Source: Suillus spraguei (taxonomy: Eukaryota; Basidiomycota; Agaricomycetes; Boletales; Suillaceae). From it: DNA of 64,000 nucleotides. The position numbers and the translations under genes were made by a program. The DNA lies in contig JABCPU010000172.1 of assembly GCA_016800925.1 (NCBI GenBank), positions 1 to 64,000 of the forward strand, in the 5' to 3' direction. The notes beneath the pieces were generated by a model. It had not been told where the DNA came from, made no database searches, and worked only from the letters and a program-made list of their open reading frames with translations. Below, piece after piece: positions 32,085 to 42,776 of this stretch (positions are counted from its first letter, which is position 1; each line of letters starts with the position of its first letter).

Positions 32085-32998
32085 GGGTGGTAGCATCAAC
32101 AGTATAACAGGCCAGCCTCTCCAACATCTCTGTCATCATCGGTCATTTTTTCAGGTCTTCGTCCATAAGTTGCCACAAAATTATTTCGAGGAGGGTATCG
32201 TGATCCGTGGATGGGTGACACTTGTCGCACAGGGCCTCTAATGTTTTTCCACAGGACCACAAGTCCACACGGATCGCACTGTAGAAGCCATTACCAGCGG
32301 CTACCTCAGGGGCAGTATATTCAGGAGTGCCCACAATGCCATGGAACCTATGTTCGACACCCTTGACTTGCAAGGACCTGTTGAAGTCGATGACAGTCAG
32401 ACGGCCGCCGTTGATGGGGATCAAGATGTTATTTGGCTTCAGATCCATGTGTGCCACGCCATGTTGGTGCATGAAGGCGACTGCTTCGAACAGCTGTTTA
32501 GCGACAGACCACAGGTGTGCACTGGGTTTTGTTAGCGATGTGAGCCAGCTGCCAGCCACCGGCATTGATATGACGTTGCCACCACGCACAGGCCAGATTC
32601 GTACTCCAGAGATGGTATGATTTGCAGGGGAATTTGGCCCTCTTCTCCCTCTTCTGTCGGTGTAGTATGGGTAACCACATATCTTTCCGCAGTCAAATTT
32701 GCACAGAGGTAAATCGCGACAACGAAAAATAGTTTCGTTGCACTGTCCATCAGAAACTGCCCTGCCTGCGCAACAGTAATGGCTTGAAGCAACATACGGT
32801 ATCGATCTTCCTCGTTTTTCTGTGAAATCACTTCACAGACGAGGAACAGGAAATAAAACAAGGGTGATGAAACCATGAAATCACTCCTCGGGTAAAACTG
32901 GCACCAAACGTTGGGGTGATTGTGAGTATCGATGAATATAGGAAAGTTCCAGGGCATCTCCCTGAAACATTTCATTATAATCAGTTGAACTGACATGA
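32085..32998 (-). pseudogene. FunK1-like protein kinase pseudogene, cut by a Gypsy element
   Basis: The upstream part has EVISQKNEEDRYRMLLQAIT and KLFFVVAIYLCANLTAERYV, typical of the N-lobe region of expanded Agaricomycete (FunK1-type) kinases. The kinase core has VAHMDLKPNNILI (catalytic loop, HMD for HRD), TVIDFN (DFN for DFG), GTPEYTAPEVA and VDLWSCGKTL. A 1-bp loss near 32590 shifts the frame before RGGNVISMPVAGSW. A TGA after DEDLKK replaces the expected Arg of RPMM. The 5' part is gone: Gypsy-1 starts at 32999 and no continuation is seen beyond it. Confidence 0.78.
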
Positions 32999-33473
32999 TG
33001 TTACAATCGTACGTGCCCCTATTCATTTTCTACTCCATTTACCTTGTATATTACGTAACATGACTCTGACTCATATGCTCAACGCATCTGTACTATAGTT
33101 GCCTTCCTTCTTTGGATACGCACTTACATTCTCACGTCTCTCTTGGTCTGTGCGCACATATTGGCCTATTTAAGCACAGTGTACTTGTAGTAGATTCCCT
33201 ACTTTAATCTTACTGGGTTTTACCTGGAATCTCCTTCGCTTAGGTCTCCAACCTAAGTCGTCTTGAATTGTCTCTAAGTCTAAGCACTCCTTAGCCTTAG
33301 TCTCTATTCTCGCGGATACCTCTCAGACTTGTCCTTGAGGCTGAACCCTTGATCGTACTCGGAACGCGTTCCTTGTACTTTCACCTCATCCTCTTCTGGA
33401 CGTTGTAAGAACTTCCCAGCAGACCGTCTGTGTCTTTTCACTGTCGCTGGTGACGCCACCCCAGTTCGTAACA
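32999..33473 (+). repeat. 5' LTR of Gypsy-A element 1
   Basis: TGTTAC...GTAACA, 475 bp. It has a TATA-like TATTTAAG at 33167-33174 and, 34 bp on, ACTTTAATCTT at 33201-33211, the probable transcript start. Confidence 0.92.
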
Positions 33474-33474
33474 A

Positions 33475-33485
33475 AAGATTAAAGT
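33475..33485 (+). promoter_or_regulatory. Primer-binding site of the self-primed type
   Basis: AAGATTAAAGT, one base after the 5' LTR, is the exact reverse complement of ACTTTAATCTT inside the LTR (33201-33211). No tRNA-type TGG start is present. This is the arrangement of Tf1/sushi elements, whose mRNA 5' end folds back and primes reverse transcription. Confidence 0.75.
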
Positions 33486-33674
33486 CAAGTTTTAATCATC
33501 GACTATCCAGTCTTCGACCCCGAACCCTGATCGCTTAGGTCAGCCGACTAGCGTATGCGTACGCTGAGCAGATTGTCAAGAGGAAGCCCCTCTGACAGAA
33601 GAAAGCCCTGACGAACAGCAAGACAGCGCGTGTAGGCACCGAGAAAGTATAACTCATCAGAAGAATCATCAACT

Positions 33675-34511
33675 ATGTCGACCAAAGAATTCGAATATAA
33701 GATCGGTCAACCGATTGGTTTTGATGGAGATCGTGATAACTCTCGCGAATTTATCCAGTCGTGCAATTTGCACTTTGACATCAATGAAAAGCTTTACACC
33801 ACCGACAAGCAGAAGATCATCTACATAACATCCTTTATGACCGAAAGGAATGCCAAGTCTTGGAAGGAACAATTCCTCGAACACGCCCAATCTACCGACA
33901 CTTCGGGACAAAAAGTTGGTTATGGGACGATGGCAGATTTTATGAAAAGCTTCAAAGAAGCATTCGAACCAGTGGATACCAAGGGGACCGCGCTTACAAG
34001 ACTCAGAGATCTCAAACAAGGAACTGGAGATCTCCACACTTATGTCGCTGACTTTGAGGCACTTGCAGCCAAGGCTCAGATCACCGACAATGCGACGAAG
34101 ATCCAGTTCTTCCAAGATGGCCTTAACTGGGGTATCCTTACAAAGCTTTTCAATACGGGAGATGTCTCCGAAATATTCAGAGACGTTGTGCTGCAATGCG
34201 TTGCTATTGACAACGCCCATCATCGGCTTAACGCCATGAGGACACGTCATACTCCACAACAGAAGAAGAAGAACTACGGGAATGCACGGTATATTCCAAA
34301 CCGTGATTCCAACGCAATGGTCGTAGATCGAATCTCCGATATGGAAAGATCCGAGTGCATGAAGAAAGGACAATGCTTCGGATGCAGGAAAACAGGACAC
34401 CGCATTCATAATTGTCCTGAAAGGAAGAAGAAGACCCCACTCCGACAAACCGAAGTCAAAGGAGAAGAAGAAGATGAAGAAACCGTGAGATGGATTGTTG
34501 AGGATTTTTGA
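33675..34511 (+). CDS. gag: Gag polyprotein of Gypsy-A element 1
   Basis: An intact 278-codon frame. The capsid-type helical region includes SFMTERNAKSWKEQFLEHA and LTRLRDLKQGTGDLHTYVAD. The zinc knuckle CFGCRKTGHRIHNC (CX2CX4HX4C) is near residues 234-247. It ends EDF-TGA. The protease frame begins at the same place in the -1 frame. The stop context TTT-TGA preceded by T allows a P-site tRNA to slip back one base. Packages element RNA into virus-like particles by family knowledge. Confidence 0.9.
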   Translation: MSTKEFEYKIGQPIGFDGDRDNSREFIQSCNLHFDINEKLYTTDKQKIIYITSFMTERNAKSWKEQFLEHAQSTDTSGQKVGYGTMADFMKSFKEAFEPVDTKGTALTRLRDLKQGTGDLHTYVADFEALAAKAQITDNATKIQFFQDGLNWGILTKLFNTGDVSEIFRDVVLQCVAIDNAHHRLNAMRTRHTPQQKKKNYGNARYIPNRDSNAMVVDRISDMERSECMKKGQCFGCRKTGHRIHNCPERKKKTPLRQTEVKGEEEDEETVRWIVEDF

Positions 34512-37500
34512 CTTGGAGAAACAAAGATTCGACGTATGTTTCTCCCAAAGTATTACTAAGACTTGTACGCGCTGTAGGTGAAAGAAAAGAACTTCATGTC
34601 CCTATCACTCTCCACTCGCGTACTCACTTGAAATCCGTCGACACCACCGCTGTTATCGATTCAGGAGCAGCAGGAACATTCATCTCAGAAGAGTTTGTGA
34701 AACTCCATCAAATCACACGACGAAAACTCAAAGAACCATTTCGGGTTACAACGGCAGATGGAACCCTCATAAAAGGAGGACCAATTACGCACTATTGCCT
34801 TTTAGTGGTTAAAATCGACGACCGAACCATGTATGGAAAGTTCAACATCACCAAACTAGGAAGGAGAGATCAAATCCTCCTTGGAATCCCATGGTTACGA
34901 GCAATGAACCCAATTATAGATTGGGCTGCTGAAACACTTGTCCTTTCACGGACAGAGAAATCAGACGAAATCGAAATCGATATGGACGAAGATCGAAAGA
35001 AGAATGGATTGCCCCGACTTTTCAACCACCATGCCAGATGGCAACATTCCCGTCTTCCGAAACCTTTCATCATTCCTCCTATTGATGCTCCTGAGAATCC
35101 AGAGCCAGAAGTACGAATGCCACGTACTACAGATCCCGCTCCTCGTGTACAATTGCCATGAGCAGTATCACCAATTCCCCGCGCAGAAAAGTGTAAGAAT
35201 GAATCCGAACCCGAGCATCGGGTCGGACAAGCACCTATTGAGCAGCGGCCAATAGAAGAACAGAAATATGGAAAAAGGAAAACGGAAGAAGAACTCCCAG
35301 GACGAAGCACCAACGTACCAAAGTTATCCAAGTTCTTTATTCCCCCAAAAACCCTTTCAGCTTCTATTGAAGAAATACCCAGTAATGAAGAACCCGTGCC
35401 CTCGTTGATCCCAACTGAGGATGATGACCAATTCGATACCATGAATGATGTCTGGCATGCGCCAGAAGTACGCGAAATTTCCTCTTACGAGCTTGGCGAT
35501 GGAGAATTTCTTGTGGAATATGATACCGATGGAGTTAGCATGAGGATCATAGAAGAAGTATCTATGGATACACCATTGACACGTGATGGAACTTCTCAAC
35601 TCGAACAATCCTCCAACTACTCCACAATTCCTCTCCCTCCTCCGAAATACAGTAACAAAGCTCAGGAATTCACCACGGACGAGAAAGAAAAGAAAAAGAA
35701 ATCTTTCGAAGAATTGGTCCCGGAATATTTGCACGACTTCGTAGACGTCTTTGCTAAAGACGGACTAAACAAACTACCCCCGAACGCCCTGGTATCGATC
35801 ATCGGATCGATACCAAACCCGGTTTTATTCCCCGTACATCTAAGGTCTACCCGCTATCGGAAAAAGAACGCGCTGCTGTCAAAACGTTTATGATGAAAAT
35901 GTTGCGAAAGGCTTTATCTCGGAATCGAAGTCACCTCAAGCTAGTGGCTTCTTCTTTGTAGGAAAGAAGAGTGGAGAATTACGTCCCTGTCAAGATTATC
36001 GCTACATCAATGATTGGACAGTCAAGAACGCTTATCCACTCCCACTCCCTATTTCCCTTGTCGCACGCCTTCACAATGCACAGTTCTTTACGAAAATGGA
36101 TATCCGGTCCGGCTATAACAACATTCGCATCCATCCTGATGATAGGTGGAAAGCTGCTTTTACCACGGAATTCGGCCTCTTCAAACCGAACATCATGTTC
36201 TTTGGCCTTTGCAATTCCCCAGCAACCTTCCAAGCATACATGAATCGCACCTTCCAACAAGAAATCAATGAAGGATGGATGGTTATCTACATGGACGATA
36301 TCCTGATATTTTCTACAACAATGGCAGAACACCGTGAACGGACTAGACGAGTTTTGATGAAAATACGAAAAGAACACCTGTTCTTGAAACTGGAGAAATG
36401 CACCTTCGATGCAGAAGAAGTGGAATACCTCGGAATGATAATTCGCCCCGGACAAGTTGCTATGGACACCGCCAAAACCAAGGGAATCTCCGAATGGCCA
36501 ATCCCGAAATCTGTAAAAGATGTTCGGTCATTCCTCGGTTTTTGCAACTTCTACCGCACGTTCATTTCCCACTATTCTGACATCGCCAGACCCCTTATCG
36601 ATTTGACAAAAAAAGATAAGGCCTTTGAATGGTCAACCGAATGTATGGACACCTTCGAAGAATTGAAACGATGCTTCACTTCCCAACCTGTACTTCGTAA
36701 TCCAGATCCTTCCCGACAATTTGCCATTGCTACCGACCTTCGCTCGTAGCAACTGGTGGAGTTCTCCTGCAGACTGATGAGAATGGTGTTTATCACCCGT
36801 GTGCATACCTCTCACAGTCTCTGAACCCCGCAGAACGCAATTACCAGATCTTTGATGGGAACTCCTTGCCGTGATCCGGGCATTGAACGAATGGCGTCAT
36901 TATCTCGAAGGAAACCCACACCCCGTCCTGGTATTCACCGACCATAAGAACCTTCTGTACTTTAGAAGTGCACAGAAGCTCACCCGTCGCCAAGCACGTT
37001 GGCAATTGATTTTGTCTATTTATGACATCGAACTGCATCACGTTGCAGGTACTAAATTAGCAGTACCTGATGCACTATCCCGCCGGCCTGATTATGACTC
37101 TGGCAAAGACGATAACGAGGACCAGACCCTCCTCCCTGACGCTCTATTCGTTCGTCTCATTGACACCGACTTGAGGATGTACTGTCTCCTCTGACCCTCT
37201 CGACGACCCTGTTTTCAAAACAGCGTCTGACGCCCTTGATGGCGTGTGCCTCCCCCTATGAAATCGGCACTTTCTGATTGGACGATTGAGGAGAACGTCC
37301 TCTATTTTAAGAATCGCGCCTATATTCCACCGGCGCATCGCTCCGATATCCTGAAACGGTATCATGATCATCCTACCGCGGGTCACCCCGGTAGATTCAA
37401 AACTGAAGAACTCGTAAACGTGAAGCCTGGTGGCCTGCTATGGGCTCTTATATTCGGAAATACGTTGAGGGTTGCGCCCTTTGCCAGCAAATGAAAGCGG

Positions 37501-38596
37501 ATACTCATCCCGTTCGACCCCCGCTCTCGCCATTCCCTCGTCGGCTGTTCGCCCTTCTCCAGGTCTCTGTTGATCTCATCACTGACCTCCCCGTCTCTGG
37601 AGGCTTTGACAGTATCATGGTCGTGGTAGACCATGGCCTTATGAAGGGGGTAATTATTATCCCTTGTTTGAAAACCATCACTTCAGAAGGTGTGGCTAAG
37701 CTATTTTTAAAACATGTTTACCGACGATTTGGACTCCATGACAAAGTCATCTCGGATCGAGGACCGCAATTCCTATCTCGCTTCTCAAAGGAACTTGCCC
37801 GACTTCTCGACTACGTCATCGCTCCATCCACGGCTTATCACCCACAGACTGATGGTCAAACTGAAAGGCTAAATCAAGAACTCGAAACATACCTCGCATT
37901 TATTGCCGAACAACCCGAAGATTGGGTAGAACACCTACCAATCGCGAATTCGTCCACAACCACCGAAAACACGATGCAAGGAACGCATCACCCTTCTATC
38001 TGATGATGGGATATGAACCACGCGCTATCCCTCACCTTATCCCTGATTCATCCGTCCCCGCAGCAGAAGATCGAGTACGATCTCTGCAGAAGATAAGAGA
38101 AGAAGCAATCGCCTGCCATAACATTGCAATGCAGACAATGGCCGAACGATCCCGAGGAGATAAGTACACCCCATGGAAGATCGGAGATAAGGTTTGGCTA
38201 TCTGCCGCTAATCTTAGACTCAAACTCCCATCAAGGAAACTCGCCCCAAACGATACGGACCTTTCCCGATCATCGATGTCTTATCTCCCATCACGTTCAC
38301 GCTCAAACTCCCTCCGCAGTGGAAGATTCACCCCACGTTCCATGCTTCTGTCTTATCGTCCTATAGCGAAACGGACGTACACGGCCCGAACTTCCCCGAA
38401 CCACCACCTGACATCATCGAAGAAGAGGAAGAATATGAAATGAAGCAATCCTTTCTCACAAAGGAACCGGCAATCGCCGACGTTATCTTGTTTCTGGAAA
38501 GGATACTCATCGGGAGATAACGAATGGCTCCCAGAAAAGAACTTGAAGAACTCCGCCCGAATCTTGAACGCTTATAAGAAGCAACACGCCCTCTGA
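34512..38596 (+). pseudogene. pol: Pol of Gypsy-A element 1, broken
   Basis: In the -1 frame from gag. The protease has VIDSGAAGTFISEEF near 34660. An in-frame TGA at 35159-35161 (CGA in element 2) ends it. A 1-bp change near 35790 and another near 35890 break the region before RT. RT is otherwise recognisable (YMDDILIF near 36290), with RNase H frame loss near 36745, further shifts near 36855, 37175 and 37240, integrase (H2C2 and DDE segments, [15 protein letters not shown] near 37750) and a broken chromodomain near 38450-38560. It cannot make a full Pol; element 2 has the open version. Confidence 0.88.
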
Positions 38597-38651
38597 CTAT
38601 TCTTCAGTCAAATCAACTCGCGTCAAGCACCTGATTAACTACTATCTCGAA

Positions 38652-40133
38652 ATGCCTTTCCCCACTGCTTACATCACACCCGTCGTCGCCACACCAACGA
38701 CTCCGACTCTGAAACTGAACAATATGGAACTCTCACCGCAGAAATCGACAACACCTCTTACATTGAAGCCGCCATCCTCTGTGAGGGACATGCCCTCGAA
38801 ATTGACAGAATCCTCACCGAAAGAGGTGCATTCCCTGCCCTACTCCTTGTTAACATCATCCGCACCGCGGCCCTCATCGAAGCCACCGCTAAAGAAACTA
38901 CAGACATCACACTCCGCCACCGTTTCATTCATCTTCAGAAACGCATTCGTGCTTACGCTATGCTGCTGCTTCCCGATTCCTTTAAGAATGATGTTGAAGA
39001 AGCTATTCACATCATTGCCGAACGTCGAGCAGGCGTTGCTCGACCTCCCTCTCCGCAAGGAGATACGCCACTTCCTATCCCAGCACCCACTTCTTCGAGC
39101 ATTTATTCTAGTCTTGATGCCTTTACTGGCCTATACACTGCTGTGCAAGAAATTGGACAACTCACCAACACGGTCGTCGACACCATCCAGCGATCGGTCA
39201 CTGAAACTAGAGCGGCCAGACACCTAGTAGAAGGAGCCATCACTGACTTACAACAAACGCAAGCTGATCTTGCATCCCCCCGAACTCCTTCTCCCATCGC
39301 ACAACCAATCTCGTCACCTCTCGTTACGACTTCTCTTGACTGTCCCGATTGGTTGTATGAACCCTGCACTAAGGAGCAGTGTGAGGCCGCTAAACTACTA
39401 GGTATTCCTGCCACTGAGTTGGTAACACTCGGCCCCCGACTCCGTGACCTTCACATACATCCTCCAATGTCTATCCCGGCATCGTTCGGTCCAATGGACC
39501 CCGTCTCGCCAGTCTTAGTAAAAGATTTTGGCATAACCTCTCCTTCTTCCTCTGACGAACTCCTTGCGGCTGCCGAACGAGCAGTCACCCCGGACCTCCC
39601 CACATCGGCATATACGTTATCCCCTGCTCAGCAAGCGCAACTTAAGCGAGCCAATACTCTTGCCTTAAAACGTATGAGGAAGAATAAGGGAAAGAAGCGC
39701 GCCAGGTCCACTAGCCCTACGCCCATCATTTCTCCGTCTCCCTTACGCAAAGCCCATTCCAACCCTGACGAGAATATGAAGTGCCGCATCTGTGGATTGT
39801 TAGGACATCGTCAAAAGAATTGTGCGGAATATCAGTGCAAGGTTTGCAGATATTGGTCGCCTACCCACTTATCCCTTTACTGTCCTCACCGAGTTGGACC
39901 CCCTCCTTTCGAGTTAACCTGGAAGGATGAAGGATTCTATGACGCACTTCGTACTTGGGAGAAACAGCTTGACGATGAACTATTCAGGCAGAGAAGAAGA
40001 AGGGACTCTAAACGCCGCGCTGGTCTTGAAGAAGCCAAGTACATGATGAGCGGATCGTTTGCTGATGAAGACTACGAGTTCAGCGATGATCCGTTTACTA
40101 TGCGAACCAAGATGAGTAAAGTCGGTGACTTTA
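38652..40133 (+). pseudogene. ORF3 (CCHC protein) of Gypsy-A element 1, frameshifted
   Basis: Homologous to the open 489-codon ORF3 of element 2. A single-base loss shortly after the start (VVATPTTP against VVATTNDSD) shifts the frame; the correct frame is open again from 38960 to the end, with the zinc knuckle CRICGLLGHRQKNC near 39790. The C-terminus shifts once more and runs into the LTR. Sense orientation, between pol and the polypurine tract. Confidence 0.8.
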
Positions 40134-40151
40134 CGTGTAAAAAGGGGGTAA

Positions 40152-40624
40152 TGTTACAATCGTACGTGCCCCTATTCATTTTCTACTTCATTTACCTTGT
40201 ATATTACGTAACATGACTCTGACTCATATGCTCAACGCATCTGTACTATAGTTGCCTTCCTCCTTTGGATACGCACTTACGTTCTCACGCCTCTCTTGGT
40301 CTGTGCGCACATATTGGCCTATTTAAGCACAGTGTACTTGTAGTAGATTCGCTACTTTAATCTTACTGGGTTTTACCTGGAATCTCCTTCGCTTAGGTCT
40401 CCAACCTAAGTCGTCTTGAATCGTCTCTAAGTCTAAGCACTCCTTAGCCTTAGTCTCTATTCTCGCGGATACCTCTTAGACTTGTCTTTGAGGCTGAACC
40501 CTTGATCGTACTCGGAACGCGTTCCTTGTACTTTCACCTTGTTCTCTTTGAACATTGTAAGAACTCCCAGCAGACCGTCTGTGTCTTTTCACTGTCGCTG
40601 GTGACGCCATCCCAGTTCGTAACA
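40152..40624 (+). repeat. 3' LTR of Gypsy-A element 1
   Basis: 473 bp, TGTTAC...GTAACA, preceded by the polypurine tract AAAAAGGGGGTAA. Nearly identical to the 5' LTR. Confidence 0.92.
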
Positions 40625-40625
40625 A

Positions 40626-40703
40626 GATTCAATTTCACCAAGGCAGTTAAGTGTAAATAAGTCCGCATAAGGGCACGTCAAGGAATGTGTGAATTTCCTG
40701 ATG
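40626..40703. mobile_element. 3' fragment of MITE M1
   Basis: The last 78 bp of the 273-bp MITE, cut exactly where the Gypsy-1 3' LTR ends. The missing 195 bp are not found on the other side of Gypsy-1, so the locus was rearranged after or during insertion. Confidence 0.88.
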
Positions 40704-40743
40704 CAGTGATGAAATGAACTTGAAGCTTGTAAGGTACGAGACT

Positions 40744-41218
40744 TGTTACGAACTGGGGTGGCGTCACCAGCGACAGTGAGTAGACACAGGCGGTCTGCTG
40801 GGAGTTCTTACGACGTCCAGAAGAGGACGAAGTGAAAGTACAAGGAACGCGTTCCAAGTACGATCAAGGGTTCAGCCTCAAGGATAAGTCCAAGAGGTAT
40901 CCGCGAGAATAGGGACTAAGGCTAAGGAGTGCTTAGACTTAGAGACGATTCAAGACGACTTAGGTTGGAGACCTAAGCGAAGGAGATTCCAGGTAAAACC
41001 CAGTAAGATTAAAGTAGCGAAACTACTACAAGTACACTGTGCTTAAATAAGCCAATATGTGCGCACAGACCAAGAGAAGTGTGAGAACGTAAATGCGTAT
41101 CCAAAGTAGGAAGGCAACTATAGTACAGATGCGTTGAGCATATGAGTCAAGGTCATGTTATGTAATATACACGGTAAATGAGGTAAGAAAATGAATAGGG
41201 GCACGTACGATTGTAACA
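40744..41218 (-). repeat. 3' LTR of Gypsy-A element 2
   Basis: 475 bp in reverse. The polypurine tract (ACGGGGGTAA on the minus strand) abuts it at about 41219-41230. Confidence 0.92.
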
Positions 41219-41251
41219 TTACCCCCGTTTTATACTGAAAGTCACCGGCTT

Positions 41252-42721
41252 TCAATCACTTTGGTTCGCATAGTAGACAGGATCGTCGCTCCATTCGTAA
41301 TCTTCATCAGCAAAGGATCCACTCATCATGTACTTAGCTTCTTCCACACCAGCGCGTCGTTTAGAGTCCCTTCTTTTCTCTGCACGAATACGTTCATCGT
41401 CAAGCTGCTTTTCCCAAGCACGAAGTGCGTCATAGAATCCTTCATCCTTCCAAGTTAACTCGAAGGGAGGAGGCCCAACTCGGTTAGGGCAGTAAAGGGT
41501 CAAATGAGTCGGTGACCAATATCTGCAAATCTTACACTGATATTCCGCGCAATTCTTTTGACGATGTCCTAGCAAGCCACAGATTCGGCATTTCATGTTC
41601 TCGTCAGGGTTAGAATGGACTTTGCGTAGGGGGGACGGAGAAATGATGGGTGTAGGACTAGTGGATCTGGCGCGTTTCTTTCCCTTCTTCTTCGTCATAC
41701 GTTTTAAGGCAAGGGTGTTCTGCCGCTTAAGTTGTGCCTGCTGAGCGGAGGATAATGTGTATGCTGATTCGGGAAGATCCGGGGTGACTGCACGCTCAGC
41801 AGCTGCAAGAAGTTCGGTGGGAGAAGAGGAGGAAGTAATACCAAAGTCTTTTACTAAGACTGGTGAACTGGGCTCCATAGGACCGAATGAAGATGGGATG
41901 GACATGGGGGGATGAATATGAAGGTCGCGAAGGCGAGGACCGAGTGTTACCAACTCGGTTGCGGGGATACCCAATAGTTTAGCTGCCTTAACCTGCTCTT
42001 CTGTGCAGGGCTCGTACAGCCAATCAGGGCAATCAAGAGTGACCGTGGCGGAAAGCGAAGAAGTTGGTTGTTCGATAGGGGATGGTGTTCGGGGAGATGC
42101 AAGATCCAACTGTGTTTGTTGTAGATCAGTGATGGCTTCTTCTACTAGACTTCTAGCCGCTCTTGTTCCAGCGACTGATTGCTGGATCGTTTCGACAACC
42201 TCATTGGTAAGTTGTCCGATCTGTTGGACAGCAGTATATAGGCCAGTAAAGGCGTCAAGACTAGAATAAACACGCGAAGGTGAGGGTGCTGGGATAGGAA
42301 GTGGCGTATCTTCCTGCGGAGAGGGAGGTCGAGCAACACCTGCTCGACGTTCGGCAATGATATGAATAGCTTCTTCAACATCGCTTTTAAAAGAATCGGG
42401 AAACAACAACATAGCGTAAGCACGAATACGTTTTTGAAGATGTAGGAAGCGATGTCGGTGCGTGTCTTCCGCGATATCTTTGGCGGTGACTTCAATGAGT
42501 GCTGCGGTGCGGATGATATTAACGAGGAGTAACGCGGGGAAAGCTTCTCGTTCAGTAAGGATTCTTTCGATTTCAAGGGCGTGTCCCTCGCAGAGAATGG
42601 CGGCTTCGATGTAAGAGGTGTTATCAATTTCTGTGGTGAGAGTTCCGTATCGTTCAGTTTCAGAGTCGGAGTCATTGGTGGTAGCGACGACTGGTGTAAT
42701 GTAGGTAGTGGGGAAAGACAT
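41252..42721 (-). CDS. ORF3: CCHC zinc-knuckle protein of the Gypsy-A element
   Basis: An intact 489-codon frame, sense to the element, starting 55 nt after the pol stop and ending just before the polypurine tract. The N-terminal half is helical and acidic (IRTAALIEVTAKDIAED; DSFKSDVEEAIHIIAERRAG). A Pro/Ser-rich linker and a basic KKKGKKRARS segment (a possible nuclear signal) follow. The zinc knuckle CRICGLLGHRQKNC (CX2CX4HX4C) is near residues 377-391, followed by a second Cys/His cluster (CKICRYWSPTHLTLYC). No membrane segment, so it is not an envelope protein. Element 1 has the same ORF with one shift. Role unknown; RNA binding is an inference from the knuckle. Confidence 0.82.
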   Translation of the reverse strand: MSFPTTYITPVVATTNDSDSETERYGTLTTEIDNTSYIEAAILCEGHALEIERILTEREAFPALLLVNIIRTAALIEVTAKDIAEDTHRHRFLHLQKRIRAYAMLLFPDSFKSDVEEAIHIIAERRAGVARPPSPQEDTPLPIPAPSPSRVYSSLDAFTGLYTAVQQIGQLTNEVVETIQQSVAGTRAARSLVEEAITDLQQTQLDLASPRTPSPIEQPTSSLSATVTLDCPDWLYEPCTEEQVKAAKLLGIPATELVTLGPRLRDLHIHPPMSIPSSFGPMEPSSPVLVKDFGITSSSSPTELLAAAERAVTPDLPESAYTLSSAQQAQLKRQNTLALKRMTKKKGKKRARSTSPTPIISPSPLRKVHSNPDENMKCRICGLLGHRQKNCAEYQCKICRYWSPTHLTLYCPNRVGPPPFELTWKDEGFYDALRAWEKQLDDERIRAEKRRDSKRRAGVEEAKYMMSGSFADEDYEWSDDPVYYANQSD

Positions 42722-42776
42722 TTCGAAGGGGTAGTTAATCAGGTGCTTGATGCGAGTTGATTTGACTGAAGGATAA

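Larger units (their letters stand above)
32999..40624 (+). mobile_element. Gypsy-A element 1, chromovirus, near full length
   Basis: A 7.6-kb Ty3/Gypsy element with LTRs 32999-33473 and 40152-40624 that differ only slightly, so it is young. Order: LTR, self-primed PBS, gag, protease, RT, RNase H, integrase, chromodomain, ORF3, polypurine tract (about 40138-40149), LTR. The flanking 5-mers differ (CATGA left, AGATT right), so there is no target duplication. The left flank is a kinase gene and the right flank a MITE fragment, which suggests recombination with another copy. Confidence 0.93.

Noticed and set aside
602..32998. Helitron as the carrier of the gene fragments
   Set aside because: No TC start, CTRR end with hairpin, or Rep-helicase was recognised, and fragments are in mixed orientation.
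33669..34448. 259-codon minus frame opposite gag
   Set aside because: Shadow of gag codon usage; the same shadow appears opposite gag of element 2 and has no start context or domain.
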